From assembly GCA_028689635.1 (NCBI GenBank), contig JAQVCU010000003.1, positions 17,465 through 81,464 of the forward strand: DNA of 64,000 nt, in the 5' to 3' direction. Of the stretch, positions 32,831 through 42,531 are shown piece by piece. The notes below the pieces were generated by a model. The model had not been told where the DNA came from and did no database searches. It worked only from the letters and a program-made list of their open reading frames with translations. The DNA is from Oscillospiraceae bacterium. GTDB taxonomy: Bacteria; Bacillota; Clostridia; Oscillospirales; Ruminococcaceae. Both the position numbers and the translations under genes were made by a program. Positions within the stretch are counted from its first letter, which is position 1, and every line of letters begins with the position of its first letter.

Positions 32831-34006
32831 GTGACAAATTTGCTTTTGGCAATTATTTATATTGCGTTTATTTGTCTTGGTCTGCCCGATTCTTTGCTGG
32901 GGGCCGCGTGGCCGGCTATGTATCAGGAGCTTGACGTACCGATTTCTTATGCGGGGATCATCTCCATGATCATTGCGCTTGGCACGATTATATCCAGCCT
33001 GCAAAGCGACCGTTTGACGAGAAAAATGGGTGCGGAAAAAATTACCGCAATTAGTGTTGCAATGACGGCGGTTGCCCTGTTTGGCTTTTCTATTTCCCAC
33101 TCTTTTGCAATGCTTTGCGTCTGGGCGATCCCTTATGGGTTGGGAGCCGGAAGCGTAGACGCTTCTTTGAACAATTATGTGGCATTGCATTATCAGAGCA
33201 GACATATGAGCTGGCTTCACTGTATGTGGGGAGTAGGCGCCACGCTGGGCCCCTATGCTATGGGATTTGCATTAACGCATGGAGCGGGTTGGAATGCAGG
33301 ATATCAGTGGATAGGGCTGCTTCAGCTGGTTTTGGTCATGATCCTTGTTTTCAGCCTGCCACTATGGCAAAAGAAAAAAATCAGAGCAGAGGGCGCGTTG
33401 GAGGTCGATTCAGATGGGAAAAACATATTGACGCTAAAATCGATCCTTCATATTCCGGGAGCCAAAGAAGTGATGCTGTGCTTTTTCTGCTATTGTGCCC
33501 TGGAGCAGACCACAAGTTTATGGGCGAGCAGTTACCTGACACTGTATAAGGGAATCTCACCGGAGATCGCCGCCGGATTTGCAAGTTTGTTCTTTATAGG
33601 AATTACGGTTGGACGTGTGATTAGCGGATTTGCAACAATGAAATTTAATGATACGCAGATGGTTCGCATTGGGCAGGTTTTAATATTGGTTGGCGTATTG
33701 GCAATGTTGATTCCGGGAACGCAAGTATTATCTTTGACGGGACTGATTTTCATTGGCCTTGGATGTGCGCCGATCTATCCTTGCGTGATTCATTCGACGC
33801 CGGCACATTTTGGAGCGGAACATTCACAGGCGATCATAGGAGTACAGATGGCGAGCGCTTATATAGGGACATGCATGATGCCGCCTCTGTTTGGCATATT
33901 GGCAAATAGAATATCGGTTGCATTGTTGCCGGTATACCTGCTTGGCGTATTGGCACTGATGGTCGTTATGCACGAATTATTATCCAAAAAAGCGAATTCT
34001 TATTAA
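32831..34006 (+). CDS. MFS transporter
   Basis: This 391-residue protein has about twelve membrane helices and resembles FucP-like or sugar/antiporter-type MFS carriers. GLPDSLLGAAWPAMYQELDV at the N-terminus and SDRLTRKMGAEK in the first cytoplasmic loop fit the family. The start is GTG at 32831, eight bases after GAGGAGG; the ATG two bases earlier runs straight into TGA. The substrate is unknown. It shares the AT-rich character of the divergent AraC gene. Confidence 0.88.
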   Translation: MTNLLLAIIYIAFICLGLPDSLLGAAWPAMYQELDVPISYAGIISMIIALGTIISSLQSDRLTRKMGAEKITAISVAMTAVALFGFSISHSFAMLCVWAIPYGLGAGSVDASLNNYVALHYQSRHMSWLHCMWGVGATLGPYAMGFALTHGAGWNAGYQWIGLLQLVLVMILVFSLPLWQKKKIRAEGALEVDSDGKNILTLKSILHIPGAKEVMLCFFCYCALEQTTSLWASSYLTLYKGISPEIAAGFASLFFIGITVGRVISGFATMKFNDTQMVRIGQVLILVGVLAMLIPGTQVLSLTGLIFIGLGCAPIYPCVIHSTPAHFGAEHSQAIIGVQMASAYIGTCMMPPLFGILANRISVALLPVYLLGVLALMVVMHELLSKKANSY

Positions 34007-34120
34007 GAAAGGCAGAGAAATATTTGCGATTTTCATGCCCACACCGATTTTTGGGATGATGGCGATCGCCATGGAAAATAAAAAGCTTTCGGCCCCGTCC
34101 TGCGGCATCGAAACATGGAG

Positions 34121-34146
34121 GATCGCCCAGGGCGGGGCGATTTTTG
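34121..34146 (+). terminator. Probable terminator after the MFS gene
   Basis: ATCGCC...GGCGAT with five T lies about 115 bases after the MFS stop codon. The stretch from 34007 to 34226 holds no gene I can support. Confidence 0.5.
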
Positions 34147-34226
34147 CGCCGCAAAAGGCTTTTTTAAAGTGGAAAAGACTTCCGGGAATGAAGCGGCCGT
34201 CAGGGTGAAAACTATCTGTAGGCGGC

Positions 34227-34255
34227 TTTACAAATGCGGCTGTATCCTGTAAAAT
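34227..34255 (+). promoter_or_regulatory. Promoter of the FMN-binding lipoprotein gene
   Basis: TTTACA at 34227-34232 and TAAAAT at 34250-34255 are 17 bases apart, 55 bases before the TTG start. Confidence 0.6.
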
Positions 34256-34310
34256 AATTCCTGCCGGGTATCCGGCGGAAAACAAATGAAATGAAACGGG
34301 GGCATTCCCT

Positions 34311-35516
34311 TTGAAAAAGATGATTTCCCTGCTGCTGGCGGCGGCGATGCTGGCCGCTGCTGCGGGCTGTGCCGGCAACGGCAGCTCCTCCTCCGAAGGG
34401 GCGGAGACGGCCTACGCCGACGGCGTATATGAGGCCCAGATGCCGGAATATGAATATGGCTGGAAGGAATACGGCCGCATTACGGTGGAAAACGGCGTCA
34501 TCACCAAGGTGGAGTACGATGGGATCAGCGAAAGCGGAGCCCTGAAATCGCAGGACGAGGCTTATAAAACGGCGATGTCCCAGGGAAATGAGGCCAACGG
34601 GTTGCCGGGGGTCTATCCGGAGCAGGCGTATGCCCAGCTGCTGGAGAGCTTTCGGGAAAGCTATGACGCCAGCGAGGTGGAGACGGTGGCGGGAGCGACG
34701 ACCTCTTCGGGGAATTTTGCCCGGATCATGGGCCGGATCATGGAGATGGTCGAGGATGGGGAGCCTGGGGCGGTAACGCTTAGCGCCTACGTGGACGGGA
34801 CCTATGAGGTGGAGATGCCGGAGTACGACAACGGCTGGAAGGAATACCTGATCGTGGCGGTGCGGGACGGCGAGGTAAGCGCCGTGGAATTTGACGCGAA
34901 GAACGAGGCGGGAGAGCTGCGCTCCGCCGATGAGGAATATAAGAACAGCATGACCGCGGCGGGCTCCGAGACTTGGCCGGAGGATTACAGCGCCCGGCTG
35001 GAAGAAAACTATCTCAAAGCCGGTTCCACCGACGAGATGGAGATGGTGGCGGGGGCGACAACTTCCTCGCAGAACTTTAAAAAACTGATGAGAAGGGCCA
35101 TGAACAACGCCAAAAACGGCGTGACCGGGCTGCAGACGGCCCCGGAATACGAGGACGGGAAATATCGCGCGGAAATGGCCAAAGAAGATCAGGGCTGGAA
35201 GGAATTTGTGGAGATCACGATCCAGGACGGCAAGATCGCCGAAGTGGTGTTTGACGTCGTCGACGCCGATGGGAATTACAAATCCGCTGACGAGGAATAC
35301 AAAAAGAAAATGGCGGAAGGCGGGTCTGAAACCTGGCCGGAAAAATTTTATGCCGAGATTCTGGCGGAGTATCAGGCCAAAAACTATCTGGCAAAGGATA
35401 TGGAGCTGGTGGCAGGCGCCACCGTTTCCTCCGAGAATTTCCAGATGCTGGCCCCGGCGGCTTTGCAGCGGGCAAAGCTGGGGGATTCCGCAGTGATGAC
35501 CGTGGAAGTACAGTAA
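34311..35516 (+). CDS. Lipoprotein with three tandem FMN-binding repeats
   Basis: This 401-residue lipoprotein has a signal peptide with the Cys near residue 20 (AAAAGCAGNGSSSS). Three repeats of about 120 residues follow, each with a DGxYxxxMPE/KEDxGWKE opening and a flavinylation-like VAGAT-x-SS motif at residues 126, 246 and 367. In this family ApbE attaches FMN to the Thr, making surface electron carriers. The likely role is extracytoplasmic electron transfer. No apbE or Rnf genes are visible nearby. The start is TTG at 34311: it keeps the MKK signal start and has a G-rich ribosome-binding site eight bases upstream. Confidence 0.85.
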   Translation: MKKMISLLLAAAMLAAAAGCAGNGSSSSEGAETAYADGVYEAQMPEYEYGWKEYGRITVENGVITKVEYDGISESGALKSQDEAYKTAMSQGNEANGLPGVYPEQAYAQLLESFRESYDASEVETVAGATTSSGNFARIMGRIMEMVEDGEPGAVTLSAYVDGTYEVEMPEYDNGWKEYLIVAVRDGEVSAVEFDAKNEAGELRSADEEYKNSMTAAGSETWPEDYSARLEENYLKAGSTDEMEMVAGATTSSQNFKKLMRRAMNNAKNGVTGLQTAPEYEDGKYRAEMAKEDQGWKEFVEITIQDGKIAEVVFDVVDADGNYKSADEEYKKKMAEGGSETWPEKFYAEILAEYQAKNYLAKDMELVAGATVSSENFQMLAPAALQRAKLGDSAVMTVEVQ

Positions 35517-35664
35517 AGATCCTTCGCCGGGAAGGCGGGACACATGAGTCTGTTGGGGGCTGCCGCTCTGCGGCGGCCCTTTTTGGCAGAATGGATGAAA
35601 CGAAAGGGCCGAATTGCCGCCGCCGGGCAGAAAAACCTGCGGCGGACAAAGGGAGGCAAAAGGG

Positions 35665-37500
35665 ATGAAAACGGCAAAGACGGGCCGGGCGCTTGCCGCG
35701 GCGGATATGGCGGCGGTGTGGGTGGCTGCGGCGGTGAGCTTTCGGCTGCGCTTTGGATTTATCCGGCCTTTGCCGGAGGCATACCGCCAGAACCAGTGGA
35801 TCTATATGGCATGCATGGGAATGATCTTTTTGGGCGTCGCCATGCTGTGCGGGCTGTACCGGGAAAAGGAGCGGGAACCCCTTGCCCGCTGTGCCGGGGC
35901 CTGCGGAGCGACGGCTTTCTGCGCCCTGGCGCTGGACCGGCTGCTGGGGCTGGGGATCCCTGTGGAGATCATCCTGATCTTTGCCCTGGCGCTGCTGACC
36001 CTGCTGCTGGCCCTGCGCAAAGCCCTGGACGGGACGATGAGAAGGCGTCACAGGCAGGACGGAAGCCGGACGAGAGCGGTGATCTATGGCGCGGGGGAGG
36101 CCGGATGTTACCTGGCGGGGCGTTTGCTGGAGGATCCGGGAGAAGGGCTGATCCCGGTGGGGTTTGTGGATGACCGGCGGGAGCTCATAGGCAAAAAGCG
36201 GGCGGGGCTGCGGGTATTGGGCGGCCTGGACCGCCTGGAAAAAATATTGCTGCGCTGCGGCGCCCAGGAGCTTATCATCGCAATTGAACGCCTTTCGCCG
36301 GAAAAAGCCGGGGAGGCGCTGGCGGTCTGCCGCCGGATGGGCTGCCGGGCGCGGCGTTTTGGCACGCTGGAAGATCTATCGGATCACCGGCTGGCGGAGG
36401 CGCGTATCCAGGATATCCGCCTGGAGGATCTGCTGCGGCGGGAGCCGGTGCGCCTTGATATGGAACGGGTGAAAAGCATGACGGCGGGGCGGTGCGTCCT
36501 GGTGACCGGTGGCGCCGGATCCATTGGCAGCGAACTGTGCCGTCAGGCGCTGCGATATGGGGCGCGGCGGGTGGTGGTTTTTGACATCTGCGAAAATGGG
36601 CTTTTCCATTTGGGGGAGGAGCTGGAGGCGGCGGGGCTGCTGGAACGGTGCCGGCTGAAAGTGGGATCGGTGCGGGACGCCGCCTGCCTGGAGCAGGTCA
36701 TGCGGCAGGAAAACCCGGAGGTGGTGTTCCATGCGGCGGCGCACAAGCACGTGCCGCTGATGGAACAAAACCCCTTGGAGGCTGTGAAAAACAATGTGTT
36801 TGGCACCATCAACTGCGCCGAGGCGGCGCTGAGATGCGACGTGAAACGCTTTGTGCTGATCTCCACCGATAAGGCGATGAACCCGGTGAACATCATGGGC
36901 GCCGCCAAACGAACGGCGGAGCTTTGGGTACAGATGATGGCGCGGGAGCGCGGCTGCGTGTTTTCGGCGGTGCGCTTTGGCAACGTGCTGGGCAGCGAGG
37001 GCAGCGTGGTGCAGTCCTTTGCGCGGCAGATCGAAGAGGGCGGGCCTGTGACGGTGACCCATCCGGAGATGCGGCGGTATTTTATGACCATCCCAGAGGC
37101 GGTGCAGCTGGTGATGGAGGCCGGGGCTATGGCGGCTGGCGGCGAAATCTTTGTGCTGGATATGGGAGAGCCGGTGAAAATCTGCGACCTGGCTCGGGAT
37201 ATGATCCGGCTTGCGGGGCTGCGGCCGGATGAGGATATCGCCCTCGTCTTTACCGGGCCCCGGCCCGGGGAAAAGCTGTTTGAAGAGATCTGCCTGCGGG
37301 AAGAATCGGTAAGGAAAACAGAAAACCAGAAGATCTTTGTCAACCGGGCCGCCGCGCCGGATCCGGATTGGCTGCGCCGGGAGACGGAAGTTTTGAGACA
37401 GGCGGTGCAGGCGGGCGACCTCTTGGGGACAGCGAAAGCCATGGAAAGGCTGGTTCCCTCTTTTGCGCAGCGCGGGAATATTCCGGGATCTGGGGCATAA
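35665..37500 (+). CDS. CapD/FlaA1-type nucleotide-sugar epimerase/dehydratase
   Basis: This 611-residue membrane protein has N-terminal helices to about residue 120, a CoA-binding-like Rossmann fold (VIYGAGEAGCYLAGRLL, from about residue 139), then an SDR domain with VTGGAGSIGSELCRQAL from about residue 278 and the active-site STDKAMNPVNIMGAAKR. The Met in place of Tyr in that motif is usual for the long PglF/WbpM/FlaA1 dehydratases. It should act on UDP-GlcNAc as a 4,6-dehydratase to start a surface glycan precursor. The start at 35665 follows GGGAGG. It opens the polysaccharide operon. Confidence 0.9.
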   Translation: MKTAKTGRALAAADMAAVWVAAAVSFRLRFGFIRPLPEAYRQNQWIYMACMGMIFLGVAMLCGLYREKEREPLARCAGACGATAFCALALDRLLGLGIPVEIILIFALALLTLLLALRKALDGTMRRRHRQDGSRTRAVIYGAGEAGCYLAGRLLEDPGEGLIPVGFVDDRRELIGKKRAGLRVLGGLDRLEKILLRCGAQELIIAIERLSPEKAGEALAVCRRMGCRARRFGTLEDLSDHRLAEARIQDIRLEDLLRREPVRLDMERVKSMTAGRCVLVTGGAGSIGSELCRQALRYGARRVVVFDICENGLFHLGEELEAAGLLERCRLKVGSVRDAACLEQVMRQENPEVVFHAAAHKHVPLMEQNPLEAVKNNVFGTINCAEAALRCDVKRFVLISTDKAMNPVNIMGAAKRTAELWVQMMARERGCVFSAVRFGNVLGSEGSVVQSFARQIEEGGPVTVTHPEMRRYFMTIPEAVQLVMEAGAMAAGGEIFVLDMGEPVKICDLARDMIRLAGLRPDEDIALVFTGPRPGEKLFEEICLREESVRKTENQKIFVNRAAAPDPDWLRRETEVLRQAVQAGDLLGTAKAMERLVPSFAQRGNIPGSGA

Positions 37501-37544
37501 ACTATCCGCAAAGGGGGTTGTGCGCCCCGGAAAGGTGTGAGGCG

Positions 37545-38852
37545 ATGTACGCCGAGGGCCTGATGCAAAAGATCCTAAAAAAAACCGCCGTGCTGGGCGT
37601 GGTGGGCCTTGGATATGTGGGGCTGCCTCTGGCGGTGGAAAAAGCCAAAGCCGGTTATCAAGTGACCGGTTTTGACCTGCAGGCCAAAAAGGTGACACTG
37701 GTAAACGCCGGAGAGAGCTACATCGGCGATGTGGCGGGAAAAGAGCTGCGGGAATTGGTGGAAGCGGGCAGGCTGCGGGCGCAGCACGGCCTGGAGGGCA
37801 TTGAAGGCTGCGACTGCGTGGCCATCTGCGTGCCGACCCCCCTGGACCGCTATGCGCAGCCGGATCTCTCTTACGTGCGGGCTTCGGCGGAGGAAACGGC
37901 AAAACGCCTTAGGCACGGGCGCTTGGTGGTGCTGGAGAGCACGACCTATCCGGGCACCACGGAGGAAGTTGTTTACGGCGCGCTGAAAAAGGCCGGCTTT
38001 GAAGCGGGAAAGGACGTGTTTGTGGCCTTTTCTCCGGAGCGGGTCGACCCGGGGAACCGGCTGTATCACACCGGCAACACCCCAAAGGTGGTGGGCGGGT
38101 TGACGCCGGAATGCACCCGGCTGGCCGCGGCCCTTTACGGACAGGTGCTGAAAGGAGAGATCCATACGGTCTCCTCCCCCAGGGTGGCGGAGATGGAAAA
38201 AATATTGGAAAACACCTTTCGCAGCCTGAACATTGCCCTGGCCAACGAAATGGCGGTGCTGTGCCACCGCATGGAGATCCCGGTGTGGGAGGTCATCGAC
38301 GCGGCGAAGACCAAGCCCTATGGATTTATGGCCTTTTACCCGGGGCCTGGCCTGGGCGGGCACTGCATCCCCGTAGACCCATATTATCTTACCTGGAAAG
38401 CGCGGGAATACGGCTACCACACAAGGCTGATCGAGCTGGCGGGGGAGATCAATTCCGGGATGCCGGAATACGTGACGGGGAGGATATCCGAGATGCTTAA
38501 CCGGCATGGAAAAAGCCTTTCCGGCGCAAAACTTCTGCTGCTGGGCCTGACGTTTAAGGCGGACGTCGGCGACCTGCGGGAATCCCCGGCCCTGAAGGTG
38601 CTGGAACTGCTGGAAAAAAGCGGATGTCAATTGGCGGTGCACGACCCATTTTATCCAGAGCTTTCTCTGGGCGAAAGGCGTTATATTAGCGTGGATTTGG
38701 GGCCGGAAAGCCTGGAAGGCTGCGATATGGCGGTGGTGCTCACCGCCCACTCCGTCTATGACCCCCAGATGATAGCGCGGCACGCAAAGCTGGTCTTTGA
38801 CACCAGGAACCTGACAAAGGGGATCCGCAGGAGCGGGATCGAGCGGCTGTGA
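37545..38852 (+). CDS. Nucleotide-sugar dehydrogenase (UDP-GlcNAc/UDP-ManNAc type)
   Basis: This 435-residue enzyme oxidises a UDP-sugar at C6 to the uronic acid with two NAD. The NAD site is GVVGLGYVGLPLAVEKAK and the catalytic Cys is in GPGLGGHCIPVDPYYL. It resembles WbpA/WecC more than Ugd, judging from ALKKAGFEAGKDVFVAFSPE and HTVSSPRVAEMEKILENTF. The start at 37545 follows GTGAGGCG; a longer open frame upstream lies inside the previous gene. Confidence 0.9.
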   Translation: MYAEGLMQKILKKTAVLGVVGLGYVGLPLAVEKAKAGYQVTGFDLQAKKVTLVNAGESYIGDVAGKELRELVEAGRLRAQHGLEGIEGCDCVAICVPTPLDRYAQPDLSYVRASAEETAKRLRHGRLVVLESTTYPGTTEEVVYGALKKAGFEAGKDVFVAFSPERVDPGNRLYHTGNTPKVVGGLTPECTRLAAALYGQVLKGEIHTVSSPRVAEMEKILENTFRSLNIALANEMAVLCHRMEIPVWEVIDAAKTKPYGFMAFYPGPGLGGHCIPVDPYYLTWKAREYGYHTRLIELAGEINSGMPEYVTGRISEMLNRHGKSLSGAKLLLLGLTFKADVGDLRESPALKVLELLEKSGCQLAVHDPFYPELSLGERRYISVDLGPESLEGCDMAVVLTAHSVYDPQMIARHAKLVFDTRNLTKGIRRSGIERL

Positions 38853-38870
38853 AAGATTGGGGGGAACGGC

Positions 38871-39950
38871 ATGGGGAAAATACGCTATGGGCTGATCGGC
38901 TGTGGAAGGATCGCCTCCAGCCATATTGCAGCCGCGCTGTCCAATGAAGATGAGATCGAAATATCGGGGCTGTGCGACACCAATATAGGGGCGGCGAAGG
39001 CGCTGGCGGAAAAATATGCGCTGAAAGCGCCGGTGTACGAGACACCGGAGAAGCTATTTGCATCGGAAAAGATAGAGCTGGCGGCGATCGCGACCCCTTC
39101 CGGCAGCCACGGAGAACTGGCGCTGCAGGCCGTCCGAAACGGCTGTCATGTCCTGGTGGAAAAACCGCTGGCCCTTTCGCTGGGTCAGGCGGATCGTTTG
39201 CTGCAGGAGGCCGCGCGGCAAGGGGTATGGGTAGGCGTTTGCCATCAAAAGCGCTTTAACCGTGCCGCAGCCCTTGCTAAGACTCTGGCCGAGAGCGGTA
39301 AGTTGGGAGAGCTGAGCCACGGCGCGGCGGTGGTGCGCTGGAGCCGGGATAAAAGCTATTATGACCTTGCGCCCTGGCGCGGTACCTGGGAGCAGGACGG
39401 CGGGGCAATGATGAACCAATGCATCCACGCGGCCGACCTTCTTTGCTGGCTGTTGGGGGAGCCAAAGAGCGTCCGGGCGTGGACGGCGAACCGCGTCCAT
39501 CGTTATATAGAGGCCGAGGATCTGGGGATCGCGGTGGTGGAATTTCAAAATGGGATTTTGGGCACCCTGGAAGGCACTACGGCCGTATATCCGGAAAATA
39601 TGGAGGAGACTCTTTCGCTTTTTGGCAGCAGCGGTACCATCAAAATGGGAGGAAAGGCGGTGGAGCGGGTGGAGATCCTGCGCTGCGCCGCCCTTGGCCG
39701 CGAGGAGGAAACGCGGCTGAGAGAGGAAAACAGCGAGGGCCCGCCCAACATCTACGGTTTTGGCCACCGGCCGCTATATTACGATATGGCGCGGGCCATC
39801 CGGGAAAAAAGGCCGCCTGCGGTGGATGGCGCTGCCGGGCGCCGGGCGCTGGAACTGGTGCTCGGGGTGTACCGTTCCGCCGCCGAGGGGAGAGAGGTGC
39901 ACTTTCCCCTTGATGGCGGCAGTACGACAAAATACAAACGAATATGGTGA
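38871..39950 (+). CDS. Gfo/Idh/MocA-family oxidoreductase
   Basis: This 359-residue NAD(P)-dependent sugar oxidoreductase has the N-terminal Rossmann motif GLIGCGRIASSHIAA and the family EKP in VLVEKPLALS. The following domain carries GGAMMNQCIHAADLLCWLLG. Next to a WbpA-like dehydrogenase it may act as a WbpB-like 3-oxidase on the UDP-uronic acid, although the partner aminotransferase and acetyltransferase genes are not seen here. Its last 7 bases overlap the flippase gene. Confidence 0.88.
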   Translation: MGKIRYGLIGCGRIASSHIAAALSNEDEIEISGLCDTNIGAAKALAEKYALKAPVYETPEKLFASEKIELAAIATPSGSHGELALQAVRNGCHVLVEKPLALSLGQADRLLQEAARQGVWVGVCHQKRFNRAAALAKTLAESGKLGELSHGAAVVRWSRDKSYYDLAPWRGTWEQDGGAMMNQCIHAADLLCWLLGEPKSVRAWTANRVHRYIEAEDLGIAVVEFQNGILGTLEGTTAVYPENMEETLSLFGSSGTIKMGGKAVERVEILRCAALGREEETRLREENSEGPPNIYGFGHRPLYYDMARAIREKRPPAVDGAAGRRALELVLGVYRSAAEGREVHFPLDGGSTTKYKRIW

Positions 39951-41141
39951 AGCGGCGGTGGAAAAAAGACGGATTTCTTGCGGGATCCGTCTTTCTTTTT
40001 TGCGGGAATGCGGCGGCCCAGGGGACGGCACTGCTGGTGGCGCCGCGATTGGCACGGCTCTATACGCCGGAAGAGTTTGGCGGATTCGCCCTTTTTTCAG
40101 GCGCGGTGAGCTGCTTGACCCAGGCGGCGTGCCTGAAATATGACCTGGCGGTGACGACGGCAAAGGAAGAACGGGAGGCGGCGGCTCTGTTTTGGCTTTC
40201 GGCGATATCCCCTTTGGCTGCCGCGCTTATTTGGACGGCGGGCGCGGCGCTGTGGGGCGGCGCTGCGGGTTGGATCTGGTGGGCCCCGGCGGCGATCCCC
40301 GCCGGGTGGTTTGCAGCTCTGACCGGCTGGCAGAGCCGTCGGGAGGATTGGGCAAAGGCGGGCTGGGGCGGCGCGGCAAAAGGGATGGGCGCGGCGCTGT
40401 TGCAGCTGTTGTTTGGCGGCTGGCGGTATGGCCTTGAAGCGGGCCAGGCCCTGGGGTGGCTGTTGGGGGCGGCGGCTATGGCGCAAAAGCTTCCTCCGGC
40501 CTGCCGGTGGGGCGAAATTGGCAGCGCGGCAAAGAAATACCGCAGGTTCCCCCTGTTCCTCCTGCCGGGGGCGTTGGCCGGGGCGGCGGCCTACGGCGCC
40601 ATCCCATTTTGGCTGGGCGGGATCTACGGGGAAGGGGCTGCGGGGCAGTTTGCCCTGGTCAACCGGCTGCTGGGGGCGCCGCTTTCGCTTTTTACCAGCG
40701 CGGTGGGACAGGCTTTCCTGCGAAAAGCGGCGGCGGAAAAGAATGCGGGACGCTCGGTAAGCCGCCTTTATTTTGGCGTATCGGGGGGGGCTGGCGGCGG
40801 TCTCGCTGCCCTTCTTTGCGGGCCTTGCCCTGTGGGCGGAGCCTTTGATCCATTGGGCGCTGGGCGCGCCCTGGCTTCCCGCGGCAGGATATCTTCGGGC
40901 GCTGCTGCCCTTGTTTTGGGTACGGCTGTGCACCGTCCCGGTGAGCACGGCCGGGATCGCCGCCGGAAAGCAAAAAGCGACCATGATCTGGCAGGGGGCG
41001 CTGCTGGCGGCCTCTCTGTGCGCCGGGGCGGCGGCGGAAAGGCTGGGCCTGGAGCCGGAGAAAGCGCTGCTGACCCTTTCGGCGCTGCTTTGCGGGTGCT
41101 ATCTGGCTTTTTATGTTTACTGCGGGAAAAACTGCGCATAA
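39944..41141 (+). pseudogene. Wzx-type polysaccharide flippase, frameshifted at a G8 run
   Basis: The N-terminal 280 residues (from GSVFLFCGNAAAQGTALLVA) read as an oligosaccharide flippase with paired membrane helices. At a run of eight G (40783-40790) the frame leaves the membrane-protein pattern and continues with non-hydrophobic, Gly/Arg-rich sequence to a stop at 41212. Deleting one G gives SGGLAAVSLPFFAGLALW and hydrophobic helices to the proper stop at 41139-41141, a protein of about 398 residues. The product would flip the lipid-linked repeat unit. The G run could be a sequencing error or a slippage-prone phase switch. Confidence 0.82.
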
Positions 41142-41187
41142 TAAACGCAGTGCCCGCAGGGGCCATACAAAAGGAGGAGGCGCGGCT

Positions 41188-42531
41188 TTGGACAGTGCAG
41201 CGGGGCGGCTGACGGCGGTGTTTTTATATGGGACGGTGTTCCTGCTTATGTTTGAGCTGGCGTCCTCCGGAAACGGGCTTTTGCTGCCCGGCTGCACAGC
41301 CCTGGCCGGGGCCGCGTTTTTGTGGCTTTTTGGGGCGCGGTGGCATTTTTCCCTTTTGCGGTGGTGGCGTGAGATATCCCGGCCGTGGCGGCGGGCCTGG
41401 TGGGCGCCGGGATTGATGGGGCTTTATCTGGCTGTAGACATGGCGAGTTTTGTTTATGGGAACAGCAGAGAGCTCGCATTTGAAAAATATCGGGTGACGC
41501 TGCCGCTGGCTTTTGTGGGCGGCGGTATCCTTACCTGTTTTGGAGAAAGGAAAAGGCTGGAAACAGCTTTAAAAATGATCTGCTGGGCCTCGGCGGCGGC
41601 AGGCGGCGCGGCTTGGATCTCGCTTGTGACGGGCGGGTGGCCTTTCCCCTTGTGGTACAGCTGGAGGATGAGCCTGCGGCGGGACTACAATATGTTTGCG
41701 GTGGCGCTGTTGGCGGGGATGGCAACGGCGCTCTATCTGGCCTGCCTTTGCCCGACCCCTCTGCGCCTGGGAGCGGCGGCGGCGCTTTGGGCAGAGCTGC
41801 TGCCTGCGGTGTGGCTTTCCGGCAGCCGCCGGGCGGTGCTGCTGCTGGCGGGGACGGCAGCTGTTTTGGGAAGCACGCTGGCATGGCGGGTGGCAAAGGA
41901 AAGCCGGAAGCTTGCCTGGGGCTGCGCCTGCGGCGCGGCGGCGGTGGCCGCCTTTGCAGTCTTGGCGGTTTGGTGCGCCCAGGAGCGAATGGAACGCCGC
42001 TATGAGGCCGCAGGCCCTGTCCCGGGGGAAATGGGGGACGGGACAGCCGCGATGCAGCGTTACGAAACGGCGATGACCGGCGGTCTTTTTACAAAGCGGC
42101 GGGCCATTTGGCGTGTGGGGCTGGCGGAGGCGGCAAGGTACCGGGGGAAAACCATCCTTTTTGGCAAAGGCGGCGGATGGAGCATCCAGCTGTACGATGA
42201 AACGGATGACAGGGAGCTCTTGGCGCTGTATGGCGGCCTTGAGGGGGAAAAGAGGCTGCTTTCGGCGCACAATTTTTTGCTGGCGGATTATCTGGAGGGC
42301 GGCGTGCTGCGGCTTTTGGCGGGGATAGGGGCAGCGCTGGGCCTGGGGGCCACGGGCTGGGCCCTGCTGCGGGCAAACCCGGTGGACGGGGCGTATTATG
42401 CCGTGATGTTGGGTGTTACGCTGACGGATAATTTGATCTCCAACCGGTTTGGACTGCTTTACGACCGCATGTTTTGGATATTCCCGCTGTTTATGCTGCT
42501 GACGCTGGCCCAAAGAAGGGATCTTACATGA
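41188..42531 (+). CDS. O-antigen ligase/polymerase-like membrane protein
   Basis: This 447-residue protein has about ten or more membrane helices and a large extracellular loop (RMERRYEAAGPVPGE through KTILFGKGGGWSIQLYDE) with the SHNFL-like SAHNFLLADYLEGG segment of Wzy/WaaL-type enzymes. It probably polymerises or transfers the polysaccharide outside the membrane. The start is TTG 41188, about nine bases after AAGGAGGA. An ATGA overlap links it to the next gene. Confidence 0.8.
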   Translation: MDSAAGRLTAVFLYGTVFLLMFELASSGNGLLLPGCTALAGAAFLWLFGARWHFSLLRWWREISRPWRRAWWAPGLMGLYLAVDMASFVYGNSRELAFEKYRVTLPLAFVGGGILTCFGERKRLETALKMICWASAAAGGAAWISLVTGGWPFPLWYSWRMSLRRDYNMFAVALLAGMATALYLACLCPTPLRLGAAAALWAELLPAVWLSGSRRAVLLLAGTAAVLGSTLAWRVAKESRKLAWGCACGAAAVAAFAVLAVWCAQERMERRYEAAGPVPGEMGDGTAAMQRYETAMTGGLFTKRRAIWRVGLAEAARYRGKTILFGKGGGWSIQLYDETDDRELLALYGGLEGEKRLLSAHNFLLADYLEGGVLRLLAGIGAALGLGATGWALLRANPVDGAYYAVMLGVTLTDNLISNRFGLLYDRMFWIFPLFMLLTLAQRRDLT

